From NCBI GenBank assembly GCA_963922205.1, contig CAWUHX010000391.1, positions 62,001-126,000 of the forward strand: a DNA stretch of 64,000 nt, in the 5' to 3' direction. Source of the DNA: Romanomermis culicivorax. Taxonomy: Eukaryota; Nematoda; Enoplea; Mermithida; Mermithidae. Positions 23,901 through 33,339 of the stretch are shown piece by piece; the stretch's first letter is position 1; each line of letters starts with the position of its first letter. The translations under genes were made by a program, and so were the position numbers. The notes beneath the pieces were generated by a model that saw nothing but the letters and a program-made list of their open reading frames with translations, searched no databases and was not told where the DNA came from.

Positions 23901-26900
23901 GAAAAAACTAGAGAAAAAAGCTAAAAAAAAATTAAGCATTAAAAACTACAAAAAAAAGTAAAATTGCTAAACAAAAGAAAGAAAAAATTATAAATAAAAA
24001 AAACTGAAAAAAAGGAAAAAACAACTATGAAACAAAATAAAAAATAAAAACAGAAAAAACTAGAGAAAAAATACAAACGACACATAAAAGAAAAATAAAA
24101 AAACTTGAAATCAAATAAACAATGTAGAAAAGAAAGTGAAATTAACAAAAAAGGCGCGAAGAAAAAAACAAATAAAAACACGAAAAGCAGCAAAAACTAA
24201 GAAAAACACACATAGGAAGGCAAAAAAATGAAAATTTCAAAAAATAATAAAGAAAAATAAGTAGAAAAAAACCAACTCCAAAATGAAAACAGAAAAAAAG
24301 CGGAAGAAAATAAAAAACAACAGATAAAAGGAAAAAGAAAAATTTGCGAAATTAGAAAACAAACAAACAATATAAAAAAGAAATTAAAATTCAAAAAACA
24401 CTGAAAAACAGTGTAAATGAGGAAAAAAAGAACAGAAAAATATAAACAACAGCTGAATAAAAAAATACAAATTTAAGAAATGTAAAAACAAATAAATAAT
24501 GTAAAAGAAACAGAAAGAATAATGGAAAATATATAAAAATGAGCAGGAAAAATAATCAGTAAACAAAAAAAAATAAATTAGAAAGAATAAAAAAGAAAAA
24601 GAACAAAAAAACAATAAAACAAAAGAGAAAAAAATAGAGATAAATTCAAACGACAGATATAAAAAATATAAAAAACTAAAAAATGTGAAAAAAAGAAAGA
24701 AAAATAAAAAAACCAGTTTAAACGAGAAAACAAAAATTTTGGAAAAAAAGTAAACAGCAAAAACGTGGAAACAACACAGATGAAAAGAGAATAATTTAAA
24801 AAATGTAATAAATAAAAAAGGAAAAAATCAGTAAACAGAAAAACAAAAACTTAAAGCAGGAAAAATAAAAAAAAACAAGCATAAAATGATGAAAAATAGA
24901 AAACAGAAAAAATTAAAATTTTAGTGTATTTTTTCGAAAATTTGAGGATGGCGGAGGTTGATAATTAATTATAATCAAAATTTATCAATTAAATAAATAA
25001 AAAATTACTAATTAAATAACAATTAATTACATGAATAAAAAATAAGTAAATAAATAAAAGTCGAAAATTAACCTGTGCCAGTGCCTGGGACATCCCTAAA
25101 GAAGTTATAAAATTGTGCATTTGATTATATTAGTCTATAAATTTTCTCCTCATTTGAATTTGCAACGAAAAAATTGAAAAAAACTGAAAAATTCAAAAAA
25201 AATTCAAAAATCAAAAAAAAATTTTAAGGTAAAAAAAAACACAAAAAATAAATAAACCTACAAAATTAGCATTTGATCAAAAATTTTGCAAATATTTTTA
25301 CAAAAATTTTGCAAACATTTTCACAGAAATTTTGCAAATATTTTTAGGAAAATTTTGCAAATATTTTTACCAAAATTTTGCAAATATTTACCAAAATTTT
25401 GCAAATATTTTTACGAAAATTTTGAAAATTTTTTCATAAAAATTTTTTAAATATTTACAAAAGTTTTGGGAATATTTTGAAATTTTGCAAATATTTTTAC
25501 CAAAATTTTGTAAATATTTATAGAAAAATTTTGTAAATATTTATAGAAAAATTTTGCAAATATTTTCACAAAAATTTTGCAAATATTTTCACAAAAATTT
25601 TGCAAATATTTTTACAAAAATTTTGCAAACATTTTCACCAAATTTTTGAAATATTTTTACAAAAGTTTTGGTAATATTTTGAAATTTTGCAAATATTTTT
25701 AGAAAAATTTTGCAAATATTTTTACAAAAATTTTTCAAATATTTTTACAAAAGTTTTGGGAATATTTTGAAATTTTGCAAATATTTTTACAAAAATTTTT
25801 CAAATATTTTCACAAAAATTTTGCAAATATTTTTACAAAAATTTTGCAAATATTTTTACCAAAATTTTGCAAATATTTTTACAAAAATTTTGCAAACATT
25901 TTTACAAAAATTTTGCAAATATTTCCACAAAAGTTTTGCAGATATTTTTACAAAGAACTTTTCAAATATTTTTACAAAAATGTTGCAATTATTTTGACAA
26001 TAATTTTGGAAAAAATTTTACAAAATTTTGCGAATATTTTCACAAAAACTGCAAATATTTAAAAAAAATTGCAAATTTTGCACAAAAATTTTGCAAATAT
26101 TTTCGCAAAAATTCTGCAAATATTTGTACAAAAATTTTGCAAATATTTTTACAAAAATTTTGCAAATAAATATTTTTACAAAAGTTTTGGGAATATTTTG
26201 AAATTTTGCAAATATTCTTAGAAAAATTCTGCAAATATTTTCACAAAAGGTTTGCAAATATTTTTACAAAGAATTTTTCAAATCTTTTTACAAAAATGTT
26301 GCAAATATTTTGACAATAATTTTGGAAAAAATTTTACAAAATTTTGCGAATATTTTCACAAAAACTGCAAATATTTAAAAAAAATTGCAAATTTTGCACA
26401 AAAATTTTTCAAATATTTCTACAAAAATTTTGCAAATAATTTCACAAAAATTTTGCAAATATTTTTACAAAAATTTTGCGAATATTTTCACAAAAAGTTC
26501 GCAAATATTTTTACAAAAATTTTGCAAATACATTTACAAAAATTTTGCAAATATTTTCACAAGAATTTCGCAAATATTTTTACAAAATTTGGCAGTACTT
26601 TCACAAAAATTTTGAAAATTTTTTCACAAAAATTTTTGAAATATTTTTACAAAAATTTTTGCAAATATTTTTACAAAAATTTAGCAAATATTTTTAAAAA
26701 AACTTCGCAAATTTTTTTACAAAAATTTTGCGAATATTTTTACCAAAATTTTGCAAATATTTTCACAAAAATTTTGCAAATATTTTTACAAAATTTGGGA
26801 GTAGTTTGTCAAAAATTTTGAAAATTTTTTCGCAAAAATTTTTGAATTGTTTTTGCAAAAGTTTTGCGAATATTTTGAAATTTTGCAAAAATTTTCACAA

Positions 26901-29900
26901 AAATTTTTCAAATATTTTTACAAAAGCTTTGCAAATACTTTTACAAGAACTTTGCAAACTTTTTCACGTAAATTTTGCAAATATTTTCACCAAAATTTTG
27001 CAAATATTTTGACAATAATTTTGGAAAAAATTTTCCAAAAATTTTGCGAATATTTTTAAATTTTGCAAATATTTTCACAAAAATGTTTCAAATTTTTTTA
27101 CAAAAATTTTACAAATATTTCCACAAAAACTTGGCAAATATTTCCACCAAAATTTTGGAAATATTTTCACAAAAATTTTCCAAATATTTTCACAAAAATT
27201 TTTCAAATATTTTTACAAAAATGTTGCAAATATTTTTACCAAAATTTTGCAAATATTTATAGAAAAATAGTTGCAAATATTTTCACAAAAAGTTTGCAAA
27301 TATTTTTACAAAAATTTTGGAAATATTTTTACCAAAATTTTGTAAATATTTTTGCGAAAATTTTGCAAATATTTTGAAGTTTTGCAAATATTTTCACAAA
27401 AAAATTTTACAAGTTTTGAGCCTAAGCCTGATCCTACCCCGTTTAGGGCCCCCACATGTTTTAAGCACCCCGCTGTACAGGGCCATGTCATACATAGATT
27501 TTCTCCTCAACAGCACCCGAAATCCCGGCTCCTCAAAACCAAATTGGCAACAAGGACGACAATGATGAACCAATTTTGACCATTCACATGATTCCATTGA
27601 CCCAAATTGACCCAATGCCGGAACCGAAAATTGCTCGGGAGCCAAGTCCACCGGTTTTGGAATTCACAGGTTTAGCAAAAAATACAGTATGTTTAAGCGC
27701 ATGGTGATGCCCCGCTTTGCTCAGATGACGACGATTGGATGTCGTGCGTCGGTCGCCGGATCCGCCACTTGTCCATTTTGACCAAGTGGACCATGTGTTT
27801 GGCCATGATGCTCAGCGTGATTGGCATGATCTGGTTGTGTCTGGCCATGTTGCAAAAACCCAACAAGCAGCGTCATTTGCATTATATTATTGTAAGTGGT
27901 ATTAAATTTAATAATTTAAATTTAAAAAAAATTTTTTTTCAAATTTTGAAATTTTCAAAATTTTTTCAAAAACTCATGTTTTCAAAATTTTTGTAAATTT
28001 TTAAAAAATTGAAACTTTTACAAAAACAATTGAGTATTAAAATTTTTTTTGCAAATATTTCTGCAAAATTAAAATTTTTGAAAATTTTTTAAAAATTCAA
28101 CATGTTTTGAAAATTCGATCTGAAAATTTGCGACTTTTTTGAAAATTTTTGAAAAATTAACATCTTTCGAAATTTTTTTGGACAAAACCCAACAAGCAGC
28201 GTCATTCGCATTAAATTAGTATTTAATTTAATAATTTAAATTCGAAAATTTTTTTTTTAATTTTGAAATTTGAAAATTTTCAAAATTTTTTCAAAAACTC
28301 GTGTTTTCAAAATTTTTTGTAAATTTTTAAAAAATTGAAACTTTTACAAAAACAATTGAGTATTAAAATTTTTTTGCCAATATTTTTGCAAAATTAAAAT
28401 TTTTGAAAATTTTTCAAAAAATCAACATGTTTTGAAAATTGGATCTGAAAATTTGGGACTTTTTTGAAAATTTTTGAAAAATTAACATGTTTTGAAATTT
28501 TTTTGCCAAAAACCCAACAAGCAGCGTCATTTGCATTATATTATTGTAAGTGGTATTAAATTTAATAATTTAAATTTGAAAATTTTCAAAATTTTTTCAA
28601 AAACTCGTGTTTTCAAAATTTTTTGTAAATTTTTAAAAAATTGAAACTTTTACAAAAACAATTGAGTATTAAAATTTTTTTGCCAATATTTTTGCAAAAT
28701 TAAAATTTTTGAAAATTTTTCAAAAAATCAACATGTTTTGAAAATTGGATCTGAAAATTTGGGACTTTTTTGAAAATTTTTGAAAAATTAACATGTTTTG
28801 AAATTTTTTTGCCAAAAACCCAACAAGCAGCGTCATTTGCATTATATTATTGTAAGTGGTATTAAATTTAATAATTTAAATTTGAAAATTTTCAAAATTT
28901 TTTCAAAAACTCGTGTTTTCAAAATTTTTTGTAAATTTTTAAAAAATTGAAACTTTTACAAAAACAATTGAGTATTAAAATTTTTTTGCGAATATTTTTG
29001 CAAAATTAAAATTTTTGAAAATTTTTTCAAAAATTCAACATGTTTTGAAAATTCGATCTGAAAATTTGGGACTTTTTTAAAACTTTTTGAAAAATTAACA
29101 TGTTTTGAAATTTTTTTGCCAAAAACCCAACAAGCAGCGTCATTTGCATTATATTATTGTAAGTGGTATTAAATTTAATAATTTAAATTTGAAAATTTTC
29201 AAAATTTTTTCAAAAACTCGTGTTTTCAAAATTTTTTGTAAATTTTTAAAAAATTGAAACTTTTACAAAAACAATTGAGTATTAAAATTTTTTTTCCAAA
29301 TATTTCTGCAAAATTAAAATTTTTGAAAATTTTTTCAAAAATCAACATGTTTTGAAAATTCGATCTGAAAATTTGAGACTTTTTTGAAAATTTTTGAAAA
29401 ATTAACATGTTTCGAAATTTTTTTTTTGCCAAAAACCCAACAAGCAGCGTCATTTGCATTATATTATTGTAAGTAGTATTAAATTTTATAATTTAAATTT
29501 GAAAAAAAAAATTTTTAATTTTGAAATTTGAAAAGTTTCAAAATTTTTTCAAAAAATGTTTCCAGAAATTCAAAAATTCAAACTTGATTCTATAAATTTC
29601 GGGTATATGTTCGTAAAAATCGATACAAGACGTGGCTTTTTTCAAATTATTGCTTATCGTTTCAGCGTTAGCTGTACATTTGGCCATCGATTCGACTACA
29701 GTATCCAAAAATGGTTGGAAATTTTTGGCTTTATTATCCGGTTGCTGTTGCTAAAAAAACGAAATTTTAAAAATTTGAAAATTTCAAAAATTTAAAAATT
29801 TACAAAATTTGAAAATTTTCAAAATTTAAAAAATCCGAAAATTTTCAAAATTTAAAAATTTACAAAATTTCAAAAATTTAAAAATTTACAAAATTTGAAA

Positions 29901-30802
29901 ATTTTCAAAATTTACAAAATTTCAAAATTTTGTAAATTACATTTACAAAATTTGAAAATTCTCAAAATTTTAAGAAATTAAAAAATTACAAAATTTGAAA
30001 ATTTTCAAAATTTAAGTTATAACAAAATTCGAAAATTTCCAAAATTTAAACATTCACAGACTTGAAAAATTTTCAAAATTTAAAAAATTACAAAACTTGT
30101 TAATTTTTACAAAATTTAGACATTTACAAAATTAGAAAATTTTCAAAATTTAAAAAATTACAAAATTTCGAAATTCACAAAATTTACAAAATTTGATAAT
30201 TTTCAAAATTTACAAAATTTGGAAATTTTTAAAATTTACAAAATTTGGAAATTTTCAAAATTTACAAAATTTGAAAATTTTCAAAATTTAAACATTTACA
30301 AAATTTGAAAATTTTCAAAAGTTTAAAAATTTACAAAATTTGAAAATACTCAAAATTTTAAGAAATTTCAAAATTGTTGAATTTTTAAAACTTTAATAAT
30401 TTGAAAATTGAATGGTATAAATGTTTAATTTGAATATTATAATTTAAATATAGAATAATTTAAATGTTTAAACATTTAGTTTGTTTGAAAATTTAAATTT
30501 TTGAAAATTTAAAAAATTAAAAATTTAAAAATTTAAAAATTTAAAAATTTAAAAATTAAAAATTAAAAAATTTAAAAATTTAAAATTTCAAATTTTTAAT
30601 AATTTAAATAACATTTAACTTTTAGCCGTCGAGCAAAGGCGGCTTGGACAACGTTTATTACACAACTCCGCCGTACAATGCCGGCGACAAAGCCCCGATG
30701 ATTGTGAAGAACGTGGAAAATAAGACTCCGTTGGACCAGGCCGCTGCTCCGCCGCCGGCCTACGAAGCCGCCGTCAAGCAATCAGAGCAGAAAAATAATT
30801 AA
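11916..30802 (+). CDS. TMEM59: TMEM59-like type I membrane protein, seven exons, 368 aa
   Basis: Exons: 11916-12035, 18340-18534, 18684-18811, 19137-19300, 27514-27669, 27725-27891, 30626-30802. All junctions are GT-AG and phases agree. A signal peptide ([18 protein letters not shown]) precedes a lumenal Cys-rich region with the TMEM59 pattern: C-x3-C, then [33 protein letters not shown] Met-rich segment and an acidic linker follow, then DDDDWMSCV, one transmembrane helix (about residues 270-290, [20 protein letters not shown]) and a Pro-rich cytosolic tail with PPPAY near the end. Human TMEM59 (about 323 aa) sits in Golgi and late endosomal membranes and affects glycan processing, autophagy and Wnt/Frizzled signalling; transfer of those roles here is inference. 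I do not see the Atg16L1-binding motif known in the vertebrate tail. Introns are unusually long and repeat-filled (6.3, 8.2 and 2.7 kb). Confidence 0.85.
12046..14372 (+). repeat. Interstitial telomeric (TTAGGC)n array in intron 1
   Basis: About 2.3 kb of TTAGGC with substitution variants TTGGGC, TTAGCC TTGGAC, TTAGCC TTGGGC TCAGGC and TTAATCATAGGC. Higher-order units of several hexamers recur; the TTAATCATAGGC block appears at least eight times before about 13100, and TTAGCCTTGGAC dominates afterwards. Hexamer register is kept throughout, so reading frames stay open for about 800 codons on the plus strand (Leu-Gly and Arg-Leu repeats) and about 390 codons on the minus strand (Pro-Lys). These are not genes. 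The array is flanked by unique exon 1 sequence on one side and a T-rich tract on the other, so it is not a chromosome end. Confidence 0.95.
14373..18339 (+). repeat. T-rich low-complexity tract 4 (intron 1 of the TMEM59-like gene)
   Basis: Nearly 4 kb of plus-strand T-rich sequence fills the rest of intron 1 up to the acceptor TTTTGTTTAG at exon 2. From about 17900 to 18300 there is a roughly 80-bp tandem unit (TTTTGCTTGTTTGTTTGTTT, then TTCTTCC and a long T/C run). The ORFs here are low-complexity artefacts. Confidence 0.85.
19450..23895 (+). repeat. ~108-bp minisatellite, about 40 copies, in intron 4
   Basis: Units of 107-112 bp share ATTACATGGTGGCTGAAATG, AACGTGAAAATCAGTTGCTG, TATGTCAACTTTGCTCGACC and TTCTTCAATGATAACCAGAA. 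Two subtypes alternate, one ending AACCAGAAAGATCAATGATT and the other AACCTGAATGAGCCAATTAA. One frame of each unit reads ...[18 protein letters not shown], which contains LLDPRYK, a motif characteristic of hAT transposase C-terminal regions and ZBED proteins. The array may have grown from a hAT fragment. ORFs of 65-66 aa recur by duplication and are not genes. The flanking intron sequence 19301-19449 shows nothing else. Confidence 0.9.
23896..25265 (-). repeat. A-rich low-complexity tract
   Basis: Plus-strand A-rich sequence (AAAAACAGAAAAA and AAAGAAAAAT words) is the reverse-complement counterpart of the T-rich tracts. From about 24910 to 25265 it passes into plain AT-rich DNA with ATTAATTA runs and a TTTTAAGG stretch. 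No gene. Confidence 0.75.
25266..27410 (+). repeat. 22-bp minisatellite (CAAATATTTTTACAAAAATTTTG type)
   Basis: Roughly 95 tandem copies of a 22-bp unit, GCAAATATTTTTACAAAAATTT with small variants. Because 22 is one more than a multiple of three, successive units cycle through all frames. The many 60-190 aa ORFs ([19 protein letters not shown] and its permutations) are therefore artefacts of the repeat. It occupies the 3' part of intron 4, ending just before exon 5. Confidence 0.9.
27860..29520 (+). repeat. Tandem duplication of the exon-6 3' end with donor site
   Basis: A unit of 306-329 bp starting with CCCAACAAGCAGCGTCATTT and including the exon tail, the GTAAGTGG donor and about 270 bp of intron occurs six times. 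The first is the genuine exon 6 end (27862), followed by copies at about 28191, 28516, 28822, 29129 and 29439. Copy 2 has lost the donor (TTAGTATTT). Copies 3-5 keep GTAAGTGG and copy 6 reads GTAAGTAG. None is preceded by a clear acceptor. Confidence 0.9.
29521..30625 (+). repeat. AT-rich repeat filling the end of intron 6
   Basis: From about 29770 the sequence is a run of AAAATTTACAAAATTTGAAA units with TTTCAAAATTT partners, self-complementary in places, followed by AAAAATTTAAAAATTT near 30500. A 79-codon ORF at 29556-29795 ends in this repeat and is not supported. The acceptor TTTAACTTTTAG at the right end serves exon 7. Confidence 0.75.
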
Positions 30803-30868
30803 GCTTTCTAATTAATTTAATTTCCTAAATGATAAAATTTAGAATTTAATTACTCGTTCTTGGAGACC

Positions 30869-30874
30869 AATAAA
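30869..30874 (+). terminator. Polyadenylation signal AATAAA of the TMEM59-like gene
   Basis: A canonical AATAAA lies 67 bases after the stop codon and is followed by a T-rich stretch, the usual nematode 3' end arrangement. Confidence 0.7.
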
Positions 30875-30989
30875 TTTTTTTTTAATTTTCAGTGATTTTA
30901 TACTTTTTTCAAATACATATCCTACAGTATGATCACATAACATGATGTGCAAGTAGACCTTCCACAATATTCTTTCCTATTCTACAACG

Positions 30990-31028
30990 TTCTAGAACAT
31001 TCCGTGATTTTCCGTGATACTATATAAG
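30990..31028 (+). promoter_or_regulatory. Heat-shock element plus TATA box
   Basis: TTCTAGAACATTC is a perfect three-unit heat-shock element (TTC-nn-GAA-nn-TTC). A further TTC unit lies upstream (TTCTACAACG) and another just downstream. TATATAAG follows at 31021-31028, about 19 bp after the element. The layout resembles nematode small heat-shock gene promoters. The downstream gene, if any, would be in the repeat or the assembly gap. Confidence 0.45.
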
Positions 31029-31079
31029 CTGTCTTTCATTCATTTTATTCATTGTGTTACTTGGGTATTATATGTTGTG

Positions 31080-31768
31080 CTAGTTAGCCTTATTAAACTT
31101 AGCTATCCCTCATTAAAACACATATCATGTTATAACGTATCCTATCTCATTACGTATCCTATGTTATAACATATAGCATCTCACAACATATCCCATGTTA
31201 AAACATATCCAGTGTTATAACATATGTAAGACTTTTTACAAAAAAAATTTCATATGCTATAACGTGGTACTATGTTGCAGCATTAAGCTATGTTATAACA
31301 TATCCTACACTATAACATATCAAGCGTTATAGCTTATATAGTTTTTTTGAGAAGAAATTTATATCTTATAACGTGGTGCTATGTTTTAGCATAACGCTGT
31401 GTTATAACATATTCCATGTTGAAGCATATCCTACAGTTTAACATATCCAGTGTTATAACATATGCAAGTTTTTTAGAAAAAAAATTTAATATGCTATAAC
31501 GTGGTGCTATGTTGCAGCATTAAGCTATGTTATAACATATCCTACACTGTAACATATCAAGCGTTATAGCTTATATAGTTTTTTTTGAGAAGAAATTTAT
31601 ATCTTATAACATGGTGCTATGCTGTAGCATAAGGCTATGTTATAACATATACCATGTTGAAGCATATCCTACAGTTTAACATATCCAGTGTTATAACATA
31701 TGTAAGTTTTTTCATGTTCTAACATGGTGCTATGCTGTAGCATAAAGCTGCATTATAACATATCCCAT
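31080..31768 (+). repeat. ~240-bp AT-rich tandem repeat with TATAACATAT words
   Basis: Just over two and a half copies of a 240-bp unit are visible (CAGTGTTATAACATATG at 31209, 31449 and 31688). Each unit is built of short palindromic words TTATAACATATCC. The array runs into the N gap, which probably collapsed the assembly here. Confidence 0.85.
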
Positions 31769-31868
31769 NNNNNNNNNNNNNNNNNNNNNNNNNNNNNNNN
31801 NNNNNNNNNNNNNNNNNNNNNNNNNNNNNNNNNNNNNNNNNNNNNNNNNNNNNNNNNNNNNNNNNNNN
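31769..31868. other. Assembly gap (100 N)
   Basis: Exactly 100 N characters, a conventional placeholder for a gap of unknown size. The left side is a tandem repeat and the right side begins with a library adapter. Confidence 0.99.
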
Positions 31869-31893
31869 AAGCAGTGGTATCAACGCAGAGTAC
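31869..31893 (+). other. SMART cDNA/PCR adapter left in the assembly
   Basis: The 25 bases immediately after the gap begin AAGCAGTGGTATCAACG and end CAGAGTAC, matching from memory the SMART PCR primer II A used in template-switch cDNA and whole-transcriptome kits. This is artificial sequence at a contig end and not nematode DNA. Confidence 0.95.
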
Positions 31894-33103
31894 TTTTTAC
31901 TTTCTTTTGTGTTTTTTATTCATTTTTTGTTTTTTTTTGGTTTTTCTCCTCATTTTTGCGTCTATTTTACTTTTTTGTTTTTTTACTAAGTTTTTGTATG
32001 TCTTCTCACACTATGTCTCTGCTTATTTTATTTTTTGTGTCTTTATACTTTTTTGCCTTTTTAATTGAATTATTTTCTTTTTTTTGATTTCTTTGTTTTA
32101 TTTTTGCTTTATTTTAAGCTAACTTGGTAATATTTCACTTATTTTGTTTTTTTGTTCCTTTTTTACTCGTTTTTGCTTTTTATTTTTTTGTTTTATTTAT
32201 TTTTTCTTTTTAGCTTTTTTTTGCATGCGAAACTGGCTATCGTAAAAGCATTTAAACCACAAAGTGAGCCTTTTTTCCACTTTTTTGCTATTTTCTTGTC
32301 TTTCTAGTTTTTCTCCTTAATTTTTCATTTTCCATGGCTTTTTGTTTTTTCTTCTAGTTTTTTTCCAAAAATTTATTTAGGATGTCTTTTCCAGTCAATT
32401 TTTGGCTAACTTTTTCTTTTTTGTGTTCTTTTGATCAAGTTTTTAAATTTATTCTATCCTTTTCTTGTGTTTTTAGTTTATTTTTTGCTAATCTTTTCGG
32501 ATGTTTTCTACTAAATTCTTTTGCTTTTTTCCTTTTCTCTGTGAATTCTTCTCAAATTTACTGTCTTATTTTTTCATCAGACTGTTATGGTTACTGTAGC
32601 TTTTGGTGTTGAATTTTTAGGGTCAGTAGCCAAATGGAGTCAATCCAGTAGAAGCGGCCAAAAATGGCAATTTACGGGACGCCTTTTTTACCATAAGCTG
32701 AGGCCATTATGTGTTGTAGTGTGTTTTTTTTCATTTGTTTTGCATTTTTCCTTCTATCTATTGTCTGTATTTTCTTTACTTTTTCTATTTTTCTTAGTTT
32801 TACCCTTATTTTGTTGTTTTTTTCTTTTTTCTAGTTTTTTTCTGCAGTTGACTGTTTTTCTCTTTCATATTTTTTAGATCTTCTGCACTTTTTTTCTGTA
32901 TTTTTTCCTAGTTTCTGCTTCCCTAATTTTTTCTTTTATGTGTTGTTTATATTTTTTTTGTGTTTTTTTTCTGTTTTTTTGCTCTTTCTTTCCGCGTTGT
33001 TTTCTAGTTTTTGTTATTTTTTCTCTAGTTTTTTGTATTTTCTTTGTTTTCCAATTTTCTATATATTGTTTCTTTTTTATGTCTTTTTTTTCTTCCTTTG
33101 TAG
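31894..33103 (+). repeat. T-rich low-complexity tract 5
   Basis: The same T-rich style as tracts 1-4, which supports a single genome on both sides of the gap. A less repetitive island at 32590-32700 follows the acceptor-like GAATTTTTAG and reads GSVAKWSQSSRSGQKWQFTG; it could be an exon but no donor is clear. Confidence 0.7.
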
Positions 33104-33255
33104 CTTTTTGTTTTATGACCGTTTTTTCTCAAATGAGGTCCGAGATTCTTGAGCGAGGTCCGGAAAACGGATTCACGTTCGTTTCGAAGTGTCAGCATTC
33201 GAAAATGAAAATAAAGTACAAAAATTATGGAAATTTAGCCGGCAATTCCAAATAG
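33104..33255 (+). CDS. Possible terminal exon, unknown gene
   Basis: The acceptor CTTCCTTTGTAG is followed by an open frame to TAG of about 50 codons containing MRSEILERGPENGFTFVSK and CQHSKMKIKYKNYGNL. Codon use changes from the T-rich tract to ordinary coding-like sequence near 33130. The aromatic/basic pattern is loosely like small DNA-binding modules, but I do not recognise a family. Upstream exons are not identified beyond the weak island near 32626. Confidence 0.3.
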
Positions 33256-33339
33256 AAGCACATGATTACTGTAGATCCTTTTCGTCGTAAAATTCCAATG
33301 AATCCTCTCCCCCCGCAATCGGCTTTGGTTTTTTGTACG

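Noticed and set aside
25710..27377. ORFs rich in [15 protein letters not shown] up to 189 codons
   Set aside because: By-products of a 22-bp tandem repeat.
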